From: Actinomycetes bacterium | GTDB lineage: Bacteria > Actinomycetota > Actinomycetes > Propionibacteriales > Nocardioidaceae | Length of the DNA: 64,000 nucleotides | Assembly: GCA_023417775.1 (NCBI GenBank) | Contig: JAEZEJ010000028.1 | Coordinates: 15,005 to 79,004, forward strand | Direction of reading: 5' to 3' | In this document: positions 1 through 7,059 of the stretch, piece after piece | Layout: the number at the start of each line of letters is the position of its first letter | Position numbering within the stretch: the stretch's first letter is position 1 | Made by a program: the position numbers and the translations under genes | The notes under the pieces: generated by a model | What the model was told of the DNA's origin: nothing | The model's database searches: none | What the model saw: only the letters and a program-made list of their open reading frames with translations

Positions 1-134
1 ACACGGCAGCGGTCTTTGACCCTCGACTCCTCCATGTGATCAGCATCCATTGAATCCTCGATCTGGGTAAGCGCATCACAACGGCAAACGGACAACGGGT
101 GAAGGGGGTCGGCTTGGTCAGCCAGTCCGGGAAG

Positions 135-314
135 TCACGTACGAGCTCGCACCAGCCGCAGAGTGGAGACCACGGCTACTGTCACGAACACCACGAAGAG
201 GACGAGAAGCTCGGCGGGTCCGATCCGCTGGCCGAAAGCGCTGAGAATGACGAGGAACCCGACGACCAGTGCCACATACAGTAGCGCCAGACGCTGCAAC
301 GTTTTCATATCCAT
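135..314 (-). CDS. small two-helix membrane protein
   Basis: This is a 59-residue protein from an ATG at 314, with a second in-frame ATG two codons later (308). It is almost entirely two hydrophobic segments, roughly residues 9-27 and 36-52, joined by a short polar turn (FGQRIGPAE). It ends in the basic tail RLVRART, which suggests both termini face the cytoplasm. An AAAGAAAGAG stretch upstream could serve as a weak ribosome-binding site. I do not recognise a family and no function can be given. A longer reading from 362 is possible but adds only a polar stretch before the first helix. Confidence 0.5.
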   Translation of the reverse strand: MDMKTLQRLALLYVALVVGFLVILSAFGQRIGPAELLVLFVVFVTVAVVSTLRLVRART

Positions 315-401
315 TGCTCTTTCTTTAGGAGGCTCCGTCAGTGTAAAACCGAAAACCGTCACGGATTCCTCACATGGATCGCGGCAGGTCGCTCGGCGCC
401 G

Positions 402-944
402 TCAGTGCGTGAGGATCCGCTGATACAGCACGTGATCCTGCCAGCGCCCGGCGATGTGCAGGTACTCCGGCGCGACGCCGAATCGCACGAAGCCGTTGCG
501 TTCGAGCACCCGCTGCGAGCGCACATTCTCCACCAGCGTCCCGGCCTGCAGCCGATGCAGTCCGAGCGGTCCCCGCGCGAAGTCGATCACCCGCGCCAGC
601 GCTCGCGACATCAGGCCCCGGCTCTGAAACCGCGCGTCCGTCCAATAACCGACGTGACCATTCTGAAAGGCGCCGAGGACGATGTCGTTGAGATTGATCG
701 TCCCGACGACATGATCGTCGTGCGAGAGCACGAGCGGCAGCTGGGTGCCCTGGGCCACCGCGGTGAGCATGCGCTCGATGCGGTCGAGCTGGCCATCGAC
801 GGTGAAGTATTCCGGTGGCCGTGACGGCTCCCAGGGTGCGAGATGCTCGCGATTGCGGACGAGTGCCGCGGCGAGCGCCGGCGCGTCGTCGGGCTCGAGC
901 ACGCGGAGGACGACACCGTCCTGGAGGGCCATGGGGAACCTCAT
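402..944 (-). CDS. GNAT acetyltransferase, RimJ/RimL type
   Basis: This 180-residue protein has the full GNAT fold and is expected to transfer an acetyl group from acetyl-CoA to a protein N-terminus or small amine. The acetyl-CoA loop is seen as QSRGLMSRAL at residues 108-117, followed by the family-typical ENVRSQRVLERNGF at 139-152, characteristic of RimJ/RimL-like enzymes. Length is normal for the family. The ATG at 944 has TACACT six bases upstream, which fits a leaderless transcript; an in-frame ATG at 932 is an alternative start. The substrate cannot be read from sequence. Confidence 0.85.
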   Translation of the reverse strand: MRFPMALQDGVVLRVLEPDDAPALAAALVRNREHLAPWEPSRPPEYFTVDGQLDRIERMLTAVAQGTQLPLVLSHDDHVVGTINLNDIVLGAFQNGHVGYWTDARFQSRGLMSRALARVIDFARGPLGLHRLQAGTLVENVRSQRVLERNGFVRFGVAPEYLHIAGRWQDHVLYQRILTH

Positions 945-980
945 GGGCCGAGTGTAGGACGCAGACGCCCCGGCCCCGGC

Positions 981-1718
981 CTATTCGTGACGCTGGTGCC
1001 GGACGACGCCGTCGCGGCCGCCGAGCCTCGAGACCTCGTCGTGCAGCCGGGCCATGGTGCGGTCGAGATGGTCGGCCACCACCGCGGCCTGGTGCAGCTC
1101 ATCGCGCAGGCGCTCGGGGATCTCGCCCTCGTACTTGTAGTAGATCTTGTGCTCGAGGCTCGCCCAGAAGTCCATCGCGATGGTGCGGATCTGCACCTCG
1201 ACATAGACCTGCTCGGTGTGATCGGACAGGTAGACCGGGGTCTGCACGATGAGATGCAGACTCTGATAGCCGTTGTCCTTCGGCTCGACGATGTAGTCCT
1301 TGACCTCGATCACGGTCACATCGGGCTGACTGGTCAGCATGTCGGCGATCCAGTAGGCATCGGCCACGAAGGCGCAGGTGATCCGCACCCCGGCGATGTC
1401 GCGGATGTGCTCGCCGACCTGTTCCAGATCCCGTGGGCTGCCCGTGCGCTCGATCTTGTCCAGCAGGCTGTCCATCGACTTCAGCCGCGTCCGCACATGC
1501 TCGATCGGGCTGTACTCGTGCGTGTGCTCGAACTCCTCGCGGAGGATGTTGATCTTGGTCTCGAGCTGGTCGATCGCGAACTGGTACTTGAGCTGGAAGG
1601 CCACCAGGCGGTTCTGGAGCTCCTTGAGCGCCATCCGCGAGTCACCGGCGATACGGTCCGGAATCGCGCGGAGATCGGGCAACGTCTCGGAGAGACGCTC
1701 GAACTCTGATTCGCTCAC
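981..1718 (-). CDS. small alarmone synthetase (RelA/SpoT domain)
   Basis: This 245-residue, single-domain protein should transfer pyrophosphate from ATP to GDP or GTP to make (p)ppGpp. The synthetase motifs are present in order: RTRLKS near 76-81, IRDIAGVRI at 105-113, the G-loop region VKDYIVEPKDNGYQSLH at 139-155, VEVQIRT at 173-179 and WASLEHKIYYK at 185-195. There is no HD hydrolase, TGS or ACT domain, so it is a RelQ-type small alarmone synthetase, not a full-length Rel. The C-terminus is helical and charged, as in oligomeric RelQ. It stands alone, 36 bases upstream of the acetyltransferase gene on the same strand. Confidence 0.88.
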   Translation of the reverse strand: MSESEFERLSETLPDLRAIPDRIAGDSRMALKELQNRLVAFQLKYQFAIDQLETKINILREEFEHTHEYSPIEHVRTRLKSMDSLLDKIERTGSPRDLEQVGEHIRDIAGVRITCAFVADAYWIADMLTSQPDVTVIEVKDYIVEPKDNGYQSLHLIVQTPVYLSDHTEQVYVEVQIRTIAMDFWASLEHKIYYKYEGEIPERLRDELHQAAVVADHLDRTMARLHDEVSRLGGRDGVVRHQRHE

Positions 1719-1833
1719 GGTGTCCTTCTGGCAGTCGGCCGGCGACGCGGCGGCGGTGTCACGACGAGCCTAACCAGGGCGGGCAACGTCCGCTCGGGCT
1801 GCTGAAAGCAGCCGTCGTGCCTACCGTCGTCCT

Positions 1834-2631
1834 ATGAGCGAGCACCCCTCCGCCCCTTCACCGACCGACCGCCGCGGCGCCTCCCGGGCGATGCTCGCGG
1901 TGGTGCTGCTGGCCGCGATCGCGCAGGCGGCGGCTCCGGTGATCCCTTTCACCGGCAACGGGGCGCAGCCGAACGAGTCGACGACCGACCTGCTGATCAC
2001 GCCCGCCGGGTACACGTTCTCCCTGTGGGGACTGATCTACGCGTTGTCGATCGTCGCGGCGATCGCGATGGTCGTGACGGCCTCCACCGGCACTGTCCGC
2101 CCGCAACGGCTGAGCATCAACCTGCTGGTCGCCTTCGCGGGCGCGGCGGTGTGGATCGCGGTCTCGGCCGCGGAGTGGTCCTGGGTGACCTCGATCGTGC
2201 TGACGGTCATGGCGGTGGCGCTGCTGGACGCGGCGCGCATCGCGGCCGCCGGTGACGTGGAGGCACCCCGCTGGCTCGTCGTGCTGGTCCGCTCGACGAT
2301 CGGGATCTACGCCGCGTGGGCGACCGCCGCGGTCTTCCAGAACTGGGCCTCGGACATCGGAGCGAGCTTCGGTGACCCGGCCGAGCCCTGGTGGCAGCTG
2401 GCGGTGCTCATCGCGTCCGTGCTCGTGGGAACGGCCGTGACCGCTCTCTACGGCGCCCGGTTGCCGCTGTATCCGGTGACGCTGGTGTGGGCCTTCGTCG
2501 GCATCATCGTCCATGCCTGGGGCGAGACGGCCGCGGTGGTCGCCACGTGCATCGCCGGCATCGTCGTCGCCCTCGCCGCCCTCGGGTGGTCCTTCGCCCA
2601 CGAGCGCCGTACCCGGTCCCGACAGGGGTAG
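1834..2631 (+). CDS. multi-pass membrane protein, TspO/MBR-like
   Basis: This 265-residue protein has about seven or eight hydrophobic segments. The stretch TPAGYTFSLWGLIYALSI near residues 56-73 and repeated Trp residues (EWSW, NWAS, PWWQL) recall the larger relatives of tryptophan-rich sensory proteins (TspO/MBR). Classic TspO is only about 150 residues, so the assignment is tentative. TACCGT lies six bases before the ATG, matching the leaderless pattern seen elsewhere in the window. The stop codon TAG is the first three bases of intergenic repeat copy 1. A ligand or transport substrate cannot be stated. Confidence 0.6.
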   Translation: MSEHPSAPSPTDRRGASRAMLAVVLLAAIAQAAAPVIPFTGNGAQPNESTTDLLITPAGYTFSLWGLIYALSIVAAIAMVVTASTGTVRPQRLSINLLVAFAGAAVWIAVSAAEWSWVTSIVLTVMAVALLDAARIAAAGDVEAPRWLVVLVRSTIGIYAAWATAAVFQNWASDIGASFGDPAEPWWQLAVLIASVLVGTAVTALYGARLPLYPVTLVWAFVGIIVHAWGETAAVVATCIAGIVVALAALGWSFAHERRTRSRQG

Positions 2632-2722
2632 GCCATCAACCTCATTCGGTGACGATGAGGTTGACGGCCTACCGCCAGCGCGGGGGAAGGGTTGACGGCC
2701 TGCCGCCACGTGGCGGGCGGGG
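2629..2722. repeat. 31-bp intergenic repeat, copy 1
   Basis: The element fills the whole gap between two convergent genes. It opens with 17-bp arms (2629-2645 and 2655-2671, one mismatch) around a 9-base loop; the right arm contains the core GGTTGACGGCCTACCGCC at 2659. A second core, GGTTGACGGCCTGCCGCC, starts exactly 31 bases later (2690), and a degenerate GGTCAACG follows after another 31 bases (2721). The upstream gene's TAG lies inside the left arm and the downstream gene's stop lies in the last partial unit. A role as bidirectional terminator or REP-like element is inference. Confidence 0.85.
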
Positions 2723-3232
2723 TCAACGCCGACGACCGCCGAGCACCAGCCAGCCCACCAGACCGACCACCACGACGCCACCGGCGACGAGCACGATGGG
2801 CATCGTCATCGAGCCCTCGTCCTCCTCGTCATCGGACGCGTCATCGGGAACGGGGTCGCCCGGAGCGCCGACGGAGAACGGGATTCGGCCGTTGATCGGG
2901 TGACCATCGGCCGACACCACGCGCCATCGGATCTCATAGGACCCGTCGGGCAGGTCCGAGGGGACCTCCGCACGGACGAAACGACCATCGAGCACCGCGT
3001 CCCCGACCGCGCGGTTCTCGCCCTCGCTGTCGATGACCAGCAGGGTCGATCCGGTCTCGATCAGGGCTTCATTGAACTCCAGCTCGACCTCGGAGGGGGC
3101 CGCATCGAGCACCTCGTCGGCGGCCGGCGTACTGCCGATGAGCTGGGCGTGGGCCGCGGCCGGCGAACCGGACCACAGCAGCACGAGGATCGACGCCGTC
3201 GAGACGGCACCGAAGAGACGTAGGAGACGCAT
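2723..3232 (-). CDS. copper-binding CopC domain protein, membrane-anchored
   Basis: This 169-residue exported protein carries a stand-alone CopC domain. A signal peptide ends at AAA before His28 (HAQLIGSTPAA), so the mature protein starts with His, the usual CopC copper ligand. The second family motif, YEIRWRVVSADGHPINGRIPFSVG in outline, supplies the other His. An acidic stretch (DDASDDEEDEG) and one C-terminal helix followed by GGRRR anchor it in the membrane. The ATG overlaps the stop of the upstream CopC-CopD gene by one base (TGATG), so it is the last gene of a four-gene copper operon. It probably passes copper to, or buffers it for, the CopD pore. Confidence 0.85.
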   Translation of the reverse strand: MRLLRLFGAVSTASILVLLWSGSPAAAHAQLIGSTPAADEVLDAAPSEVELEFNEALIETGSTLLVIDSEGENRAVGDAVLDGRFVRAEVPSDLPDGSYEIRWRVVSADGHPINGRIPFSVGAPGDPVPDDASDDEEDEGSMTMPIVLVAGGVVVVGLVGWLVLGGRRR

Positions 3233-4626
3233 CAGAGAACATCCTTTCGGAAGGAAGGGAGAAGTCGGAAGAGGGCTGCGCCGAGGGCGCAGCCGAGGAT
3301 CAGGATCACCAGCACCGCGACGGGGCCAGCCGGCTCGCCCGACCGCTCGGCGAGCGAGGAGGATCGCGGTGACACCGACACCAGCACGCCGGTGATCGCC
3401 ACGACCACGGCCAATGCGCTCGCCTCGAGGGTGAGGATGCGGTGCAAGGTCCGACGAGCATCGGACGATCGCTCGACCGAGCCGACGAGCCGGCGGCGGT
3501 TCCACGCGCCGAGGCCGACGACGAGGACCGTGACGATCATCTTGACGAGCACCAACCGCCCGTAGCCGGTCTGCCAGAGGCCCTCGAACGACCCGGAGAT
3601 CCGCCAGTAGAGCACGGCCGCGGCCATCACGAGCAAGGCGATCGTCCACGCGGCCACCGATGAGAAGCGGGCGACGATCCGGGCCGCATCGCGGGCCCGG
3701 GGCCGTGCGGAGAGGACGATCAGCAGTCCCACGATCCCGCCGGCCCACACCGCCGCCGCGGCGACGTGGAGCAGGTCCGCGGGCAGCACGAGCCACGCCG
3801 GCCCGTAGCTGCGCGTATGGCCCACCACCGCCAGGGATCCGAGCACCGCGCCGGCACCCGCCCCCGACAGCACCGGCCCGCCGCGCCGAGGCGCACCCAG
3901 GATCGCCGCCGCGCCGAACACGACGAGGAGGGCGGCGACCGTCGAGGAGCCGGTCGCCGTGATCCCTGCGGACCAGACTCCCAGCGGCTCTCCGGACTCC
4001 CACCACGCGGTCAACGGCACCAGCAGCACGGCCCCGACGGACGCGGCCACAGCGGATCCGGAGGTGGCCCGGCGCAACCGCGCGCGGGCCACCTCATCGC
4101 GCCGGGTGACGGGTGCCGCCAGTACCCCGAAGACGGCGAGACCGGCCAACAGCAGGACGCCTCCGTAGCGCACTGCCTCGGCCACGGCCTTCAGGACATC
4201 GACCTCCCGCTGCTCTTGCACCGATGGCAGCGGGATCACGCTCTCGCTCGGCGCGCCGACCGAGAAGCTGATCCCGCCCGTCACCGGATGGCTGTCGGCG
4301 GAGATCACCCGCCAGCGCAGCAGATAGGTGCCGTCGGCGAGCTCCTCGGAGGGCGCGATGACCAGGTCCTCCCCATCCGTGGAGACCTCCGCGGCGACCG
4401 CCCGGCCCTCGGCGTCGAGGAGCTCATTGCCGGCGGAGGCGGGGGTGACCGGCTCATCGAAACGGACGGTGATCCGGTCGGGAGCCGTCGGGACGACCTG
4501 GCCGTCGGCCGGGTCGGTGTCGACGAGATTGGCGTGAGCGGACGCCGGTGACGGTGCCGCCAGCACCAGCAGGACGGATGCGACCAGCCCGGCGAGCACC
4601 GCCCGCCGGGCGGTCGCCGGGCTCAC
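3232..4626 (-). CDS. CopC-CopD fusion, copper transport protein
   Basis: This 464-residue protein fuses a periplasmic-type CopC domain to a CopD membrane domain. The GTG at 4626 overlaps the YcnI stop in a GTGA arrangement and puts a good signal peptide at residues 1-30 (ending PASA). The mature N-terminus is His31 (HANLVDTDPADG). CopC continues to about residue 130 with RWRVISADSHPVTGG. The rest has around eight transmembrane helices, with VGHTRSYGP and LLHVAAAAVW, the CopD pattern of conserved His residues in helices. The family moves copper across the membrane; uptake is the likelier direction given the YcnI neighbour. A longer start at 4701 would bury the signal peptide and is unlikely. 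Confidence 0.88.
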   Translation of the reverse strand: MSPATARRAVLAGLVASVLLVLAAPSPASAHANLVDTDPADGQVVPTAPDRITVRFDEPVTPASAGNELLDAEGRAVAAEVSTDGEDLVIAPSEELADGTYLLRWRVISADSHPVTGGISFSVGAPSESVIPLPSVQEQREVDVLKAVAEAVRYGGVLLLAGLAVFGVLAAPVTRRDEVARARLRRATSGSAVAASVGAVLLVPLTAWWESGEPLGVWSAGITATGSSTVAALLVVFGAAAILGAPRRGGPVLSGAGAGAVLGSLAVVGHTRSYGPAWLVLPADLLHVAAAAVWAGGIVGLLIVLSARPRARDAARIVARFSSVAAWTIALLVMAAAVLYWRISGSFEGLWQTGYGRLVLVKMIVTVLVVGLGAWNRRRLVGSVERSSDARRTLHRILTLEASALAVVVAITGVLVSVSPRSSSLAERSGEPAGPVAVLVILILGCALGAALFRLLPSFRKDVL

Positions 4627-5246
4627 GCCGCGCGCCGACTGCGGAGCAGAGCCGTTCCGCCGGCCGCGAGACCGAGGGCTCCGAGCACCAGGCCGCCCCA
4701 TCCGGCGATCTCGGCTCCGGCGATGGAGGTGTCGTCCTCGTCGACCCCCGAGCCGGACGCCTCGGTGAGCGTGACCGAGGGCGCCGGGTGGGCCGGCTCG
4801 TCCTCGCCTTCCGTGGCGGTCTCGGTCCAGGCCGTCTCACCCTCCTCGCAGGTCTGCAGGACGGGGAAGACCACATCCTCCCCGGCGGTCTCGGGAAGCG
4901 GGAGGGCGAGCTCGAAGGTGTCGCGGATGCCGTCCTCGAGTGGCTGATCGGCGGTGAAGATCACCTGGTCGATGTGATCGTCGGCGGTCGTGGTGCTGAT
5001 CTCCCAGCCCGGGTGCGCGGTCGGGGTGACCGTGACGACCTCTTCGGGGATGTCGATCGCGACCGACGTGGTGGGCGAACCGTCGCAGCCGTGCCCGACG
5101 GCGAAGCTGAGAACCGAGTAGGCACCGGCTTCCGTGGTGGTGGGTGTGATGTCGATATGAGCCGAGGCGCCGGCGGCGCCGAGGATCACCAGGGTGGACG
5201 CGGTGCAGCCGATGACGGCGGCGCGCGTGAGATGACGATGATGCAT
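4623..5246 (-). CDS. YcnI-family copper-binding protein (DUF1775)
   Basis: This 207-residue protein begins with a signal peptide ending GASA at residue 29, leaving His30 (HIDITPTT) as the mature first residue. YcnI proteins hold copper with that N-terminal His plus a conserved Trp; HPGWEIST is the matching region. The body has the DUF1775 pattern (VGHGCDGSPTTSVAIDIPEEV, LPLPETAG in outline). After an acidic linker comes one C-terminal helix and SRRAA. It is translationally coupled to the CopC-CopD gene. In Bacillus the ycnKJI genes pair the same two activities, so this operon is probably a copper chaperone and import system. Confidence 0.87.
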   Translation of the reverse strand: MHHRHLTRAAVIGCTASTLVILGAAGASAHIDITPTTTEAGAYSVLSFAVGHGCDGSPTTSVAIDIPEEVVTVTPTAHPGWEISTTTADDHIDQVIFTADQPLEDGIRDTFELALPLPETAGEDVVFPVLQTCEEGETAWTETATEGEDEPAHPAPSVTLTEASGSGVDEDDTSIAGAEIAGWGGLVLGALGLAAGGTALLRSRRAA

Positions 5247-5329
5247 GAAGGGTCCTTCGACTGAGCTCCTGCGAGGGCAGGAGAGGGAGCGGCACCGTGA
5301 TCGGTCACGGGCCGCGGATGGATCGGGAG

Positions 5330-5836
5330 TCAGTCGACGGACGGAGGTCCGCGGGTCGGGAGCACCGCGGTGTGACAGGCGACCGGCACCAGCCGACCGG
5401 TCGCCCCGTAGCCCGGGAGCCTTCGCAGACTCGGCGGGGCGGCGGTCAGTCTGATGCGGGCGCGTGTTAGCCATCGCCAGAGCCGCCACCACAGATCCTC
5501 GGCGGAGCTCAGTAGCACGCAGCTGACCACGGTGGCCACGATGTGGGCGGCGAGCATGCCGAGGGAGAGATGGGCATCCCCGGTCACATAGGACGAGAGA
5601 CCGTGCACGGCGACCTGGGCGGTACCCACCCCGAGCAGGAGCATCGGAAAGGACCAGCGCCGACCGGACATCGCGAGGGCGAGGAGCGCCGCCACGACCA
5701 CCACCGGCATCAGGGCCACCACCGGGGGTGGAGTGCCGTGTCCGAGCACATGCGCCAGCAGCGCCACGCCCGTCACGACAGCACCGACCACCAGCGCGCG
5801 GAGAGCACGCGCTGCCGGAGCGGTCGGGGCGATCAC
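5330..5836 (-). CDS. small integral membrane protein of the copper operon
   Basis: This 168-residue protein has four or five hydrophobic segments in the first 110 residues, then a basic tail (WRLWRWLTRARIRL). Several His residues lie in or next to helices (HVLGHGT, VHGLSS, AAHIVA), which would suit a metal-related role. The start is GTG at 5836, with TACGAT six bases upstream as expected for leaderless transcription, so this is probably the first gene of the copper operon. The C-terminus also holds Cys and His (PVACHTAVLP). I do not recognise a named family; the link to copper rests on gene order. Confidence 0.6.
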   Translation of the reverse strand: MIAPTAPAARALRALVVGAVVTGVALLAHVLGHGTPPPVVALMPVVVVAALLALAMSGRRWSFPMLLLGVGTAQVAVHGLSSYVTGDAHLSLGMLAAHIVATVVSCVLLSSAEDLWWRLWRWLTRARIRLTAAPPSLRRLPGYGATGRLVPVACHTAVLPTRGPPSVD

Positions 5837-5909
5837 GCCCCCATCGTAGGCTCGGCCGATCGGCGCCGATCGTCGCAGCCCAGGTCCCCGCGCGCGCTAC
5901 CGTACGCAC

Positions 5910-6914
5910 ATGCTCGACGCCGACCGCCTGCTCGCGGGTCCCCGGGGACGGAGGCTGTGCTTCGAGCTGATCGCGCAGGCCGCCGACGGGCTCACGGGCT
6001 GGGTGTGGGAACTGATGACCCCCGAACCGGGATCGGCGCCGTATCTGGCTGCGGGCAGGTCCTGGGGCAGAGCCCTTCATGCCTTCCGGTCCGCGATGCC
6101 GTCCGCGAAGGAGCCGACCCGGGTGCGTGACGATGCCGATCTCGACGGCTTCACCGCGCATCTCGCCACCATCGACGTCGTCCTCGACGCCGATCGGCTC
6201 ATGCGTGCCTTCTCCGCCTCCGCCGACCGAGCGATGTACTGGCAATCCCCGGATCAGGAGGACGTCCTCTGCGCCCATCCGGCGGTGATCCAGGCACTGC
6301 GACCGATCGCCGAACAGGTCGTCGCACACCCCGATGCCTGTTGGTGGTCCACACCGGCCGCGGCGGAGCAGTGGTGGCTGGCGGATTCGGATCTCACGGA
6401 CGGCGAACCCCTCGCCGACGATCCATGGGAGCTCGCCGGGTGGTGGTCGACACCGATGCCCGCCGCCTACACGACGCGCGCCGTCGGCGACCTCGGGCCG
6501 GTCGGGCTGTGGCTGGAGGAGGACGCCTTCGACCACACGCGCTACGAGGCCCGGCTGGTCGACGTCCCGGGCGCGGTACTGGAGATCGACGCGTCCGACG
6601 CGTGGATCGAACTGTGTCGGCGCCATCCGCGCGAGGTCCCCCGAGACATGGCCGACACCTGGCACCAGGTCACCGGACGGCGCGGACGGTGGGTGCTCCC
6701 CGACTGGCGCGTCGTGGCATGCGAGTGGGCCGGCGTGCACGTCCAGCCCTCCGCCTATCTGGCAGGCGCGACCCGTGCCTTGCCGGTCGACGACACGGCC
6801 GCGACGATGATCGCCGGCTGGCATCCCGATGCGACCTACTGGTTCACCCGGCCGGCAGTGATCCGCACGGAGCAGTGGCACCGCCAGGGGGACGCCCCCT
6901 GGCGGCGCGCCTGA
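5910..6914 (+). CDS. tryptophan-rich protein of unknown function
   Basis: This 334-residue soluble-looking protein has no signal peptide or membrane helix. It is notably rich in Trp and acidic residues: WWSTPAAAEQWW, AGWWSTPMP, WHQVTGRRGRWVLPDWRVVACEW. The two WWSTP repeats lie about 40 residues apart. The C-terminal half (GAVLEIDASDAWIELCRRHP, WAGVHVQPSAYL) has a regular alternating pattern suggesting a beta-rich fold. TACCGT lies six bases before the ATG and just upstream of the divergent copper operon. I recognise no catalytic motif. The composition and reading frame are those of a real gene. Confidence 0.7.
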   Translation: MLDADRLLAGPRGRRLCFELIAQAADGLTGWVWELMTPEPGSAPYLAAGRSWGRALHAFRSAMPSAKEPTRVRDDADLDGFTAHLATIDVVLDADRLMRAFSASADRAMYWQSPDQEDVLCAHPAVIQALRPIAEQVVAHPDACWWSTPAAAEQWWLADSDLTDGEPLADDPWELAGWWSTPMPAAYTTRAVGDLGPVGLWLEEDAFDHTRYEARLVDVPGAVLEIDASDAWIELCRRHPREVPRDMADTWHQVTGRRGRWVLPDWRVVACEWAGVHVQPSAYLAGATRALPVDDTAATMIAGWHPDATYWFTRPAVIRTEQWHRQGDAPWRRA

Positions 6915-6944
6915 TGGTCCCGGCCTGCTCGAGGGGGCGGTGCG

Positions 6945-7059
6945 TCATCAACGTCATCGAGCCCGGTTGAGGTTGACGAGGTACCGCGCTCGCTCGCGAA
7001 GGGTTGACCACCTACCGCCGCCGAGGCGGAAGGGTTGATGGCCTACCGCCACCAGGGGG
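6945..7059. repeat. 31-bp intergenic repeat, copy 2
   Basis: Three tandem units start at 6971, 7002 and 7033, each exactly 31 bases apart: GGTTGACGAGGTACCGCG, GGTTGACCACCTACCGCC and GGTTGATGGCCTACCGCC. A degenerate inverted arm (GTCATCAACGTCAT, from 6944) precedes them. The array again lies between convergent genes and ends directly on the stop codon of the downstream minus-strand gene (7060). Confidence 0.85.

Noticed and set aside
99..284. 61-codon ORF at the left edge
   Set aside because: It is antisense to the small membrane protein and has no hydrophobic or conserved pattern.
6971..7059. CRISPR array
   Set aside because: The 31-bp period comes from tandem similar units with no unique spacers, there are at most three units, and no cas gene is present.
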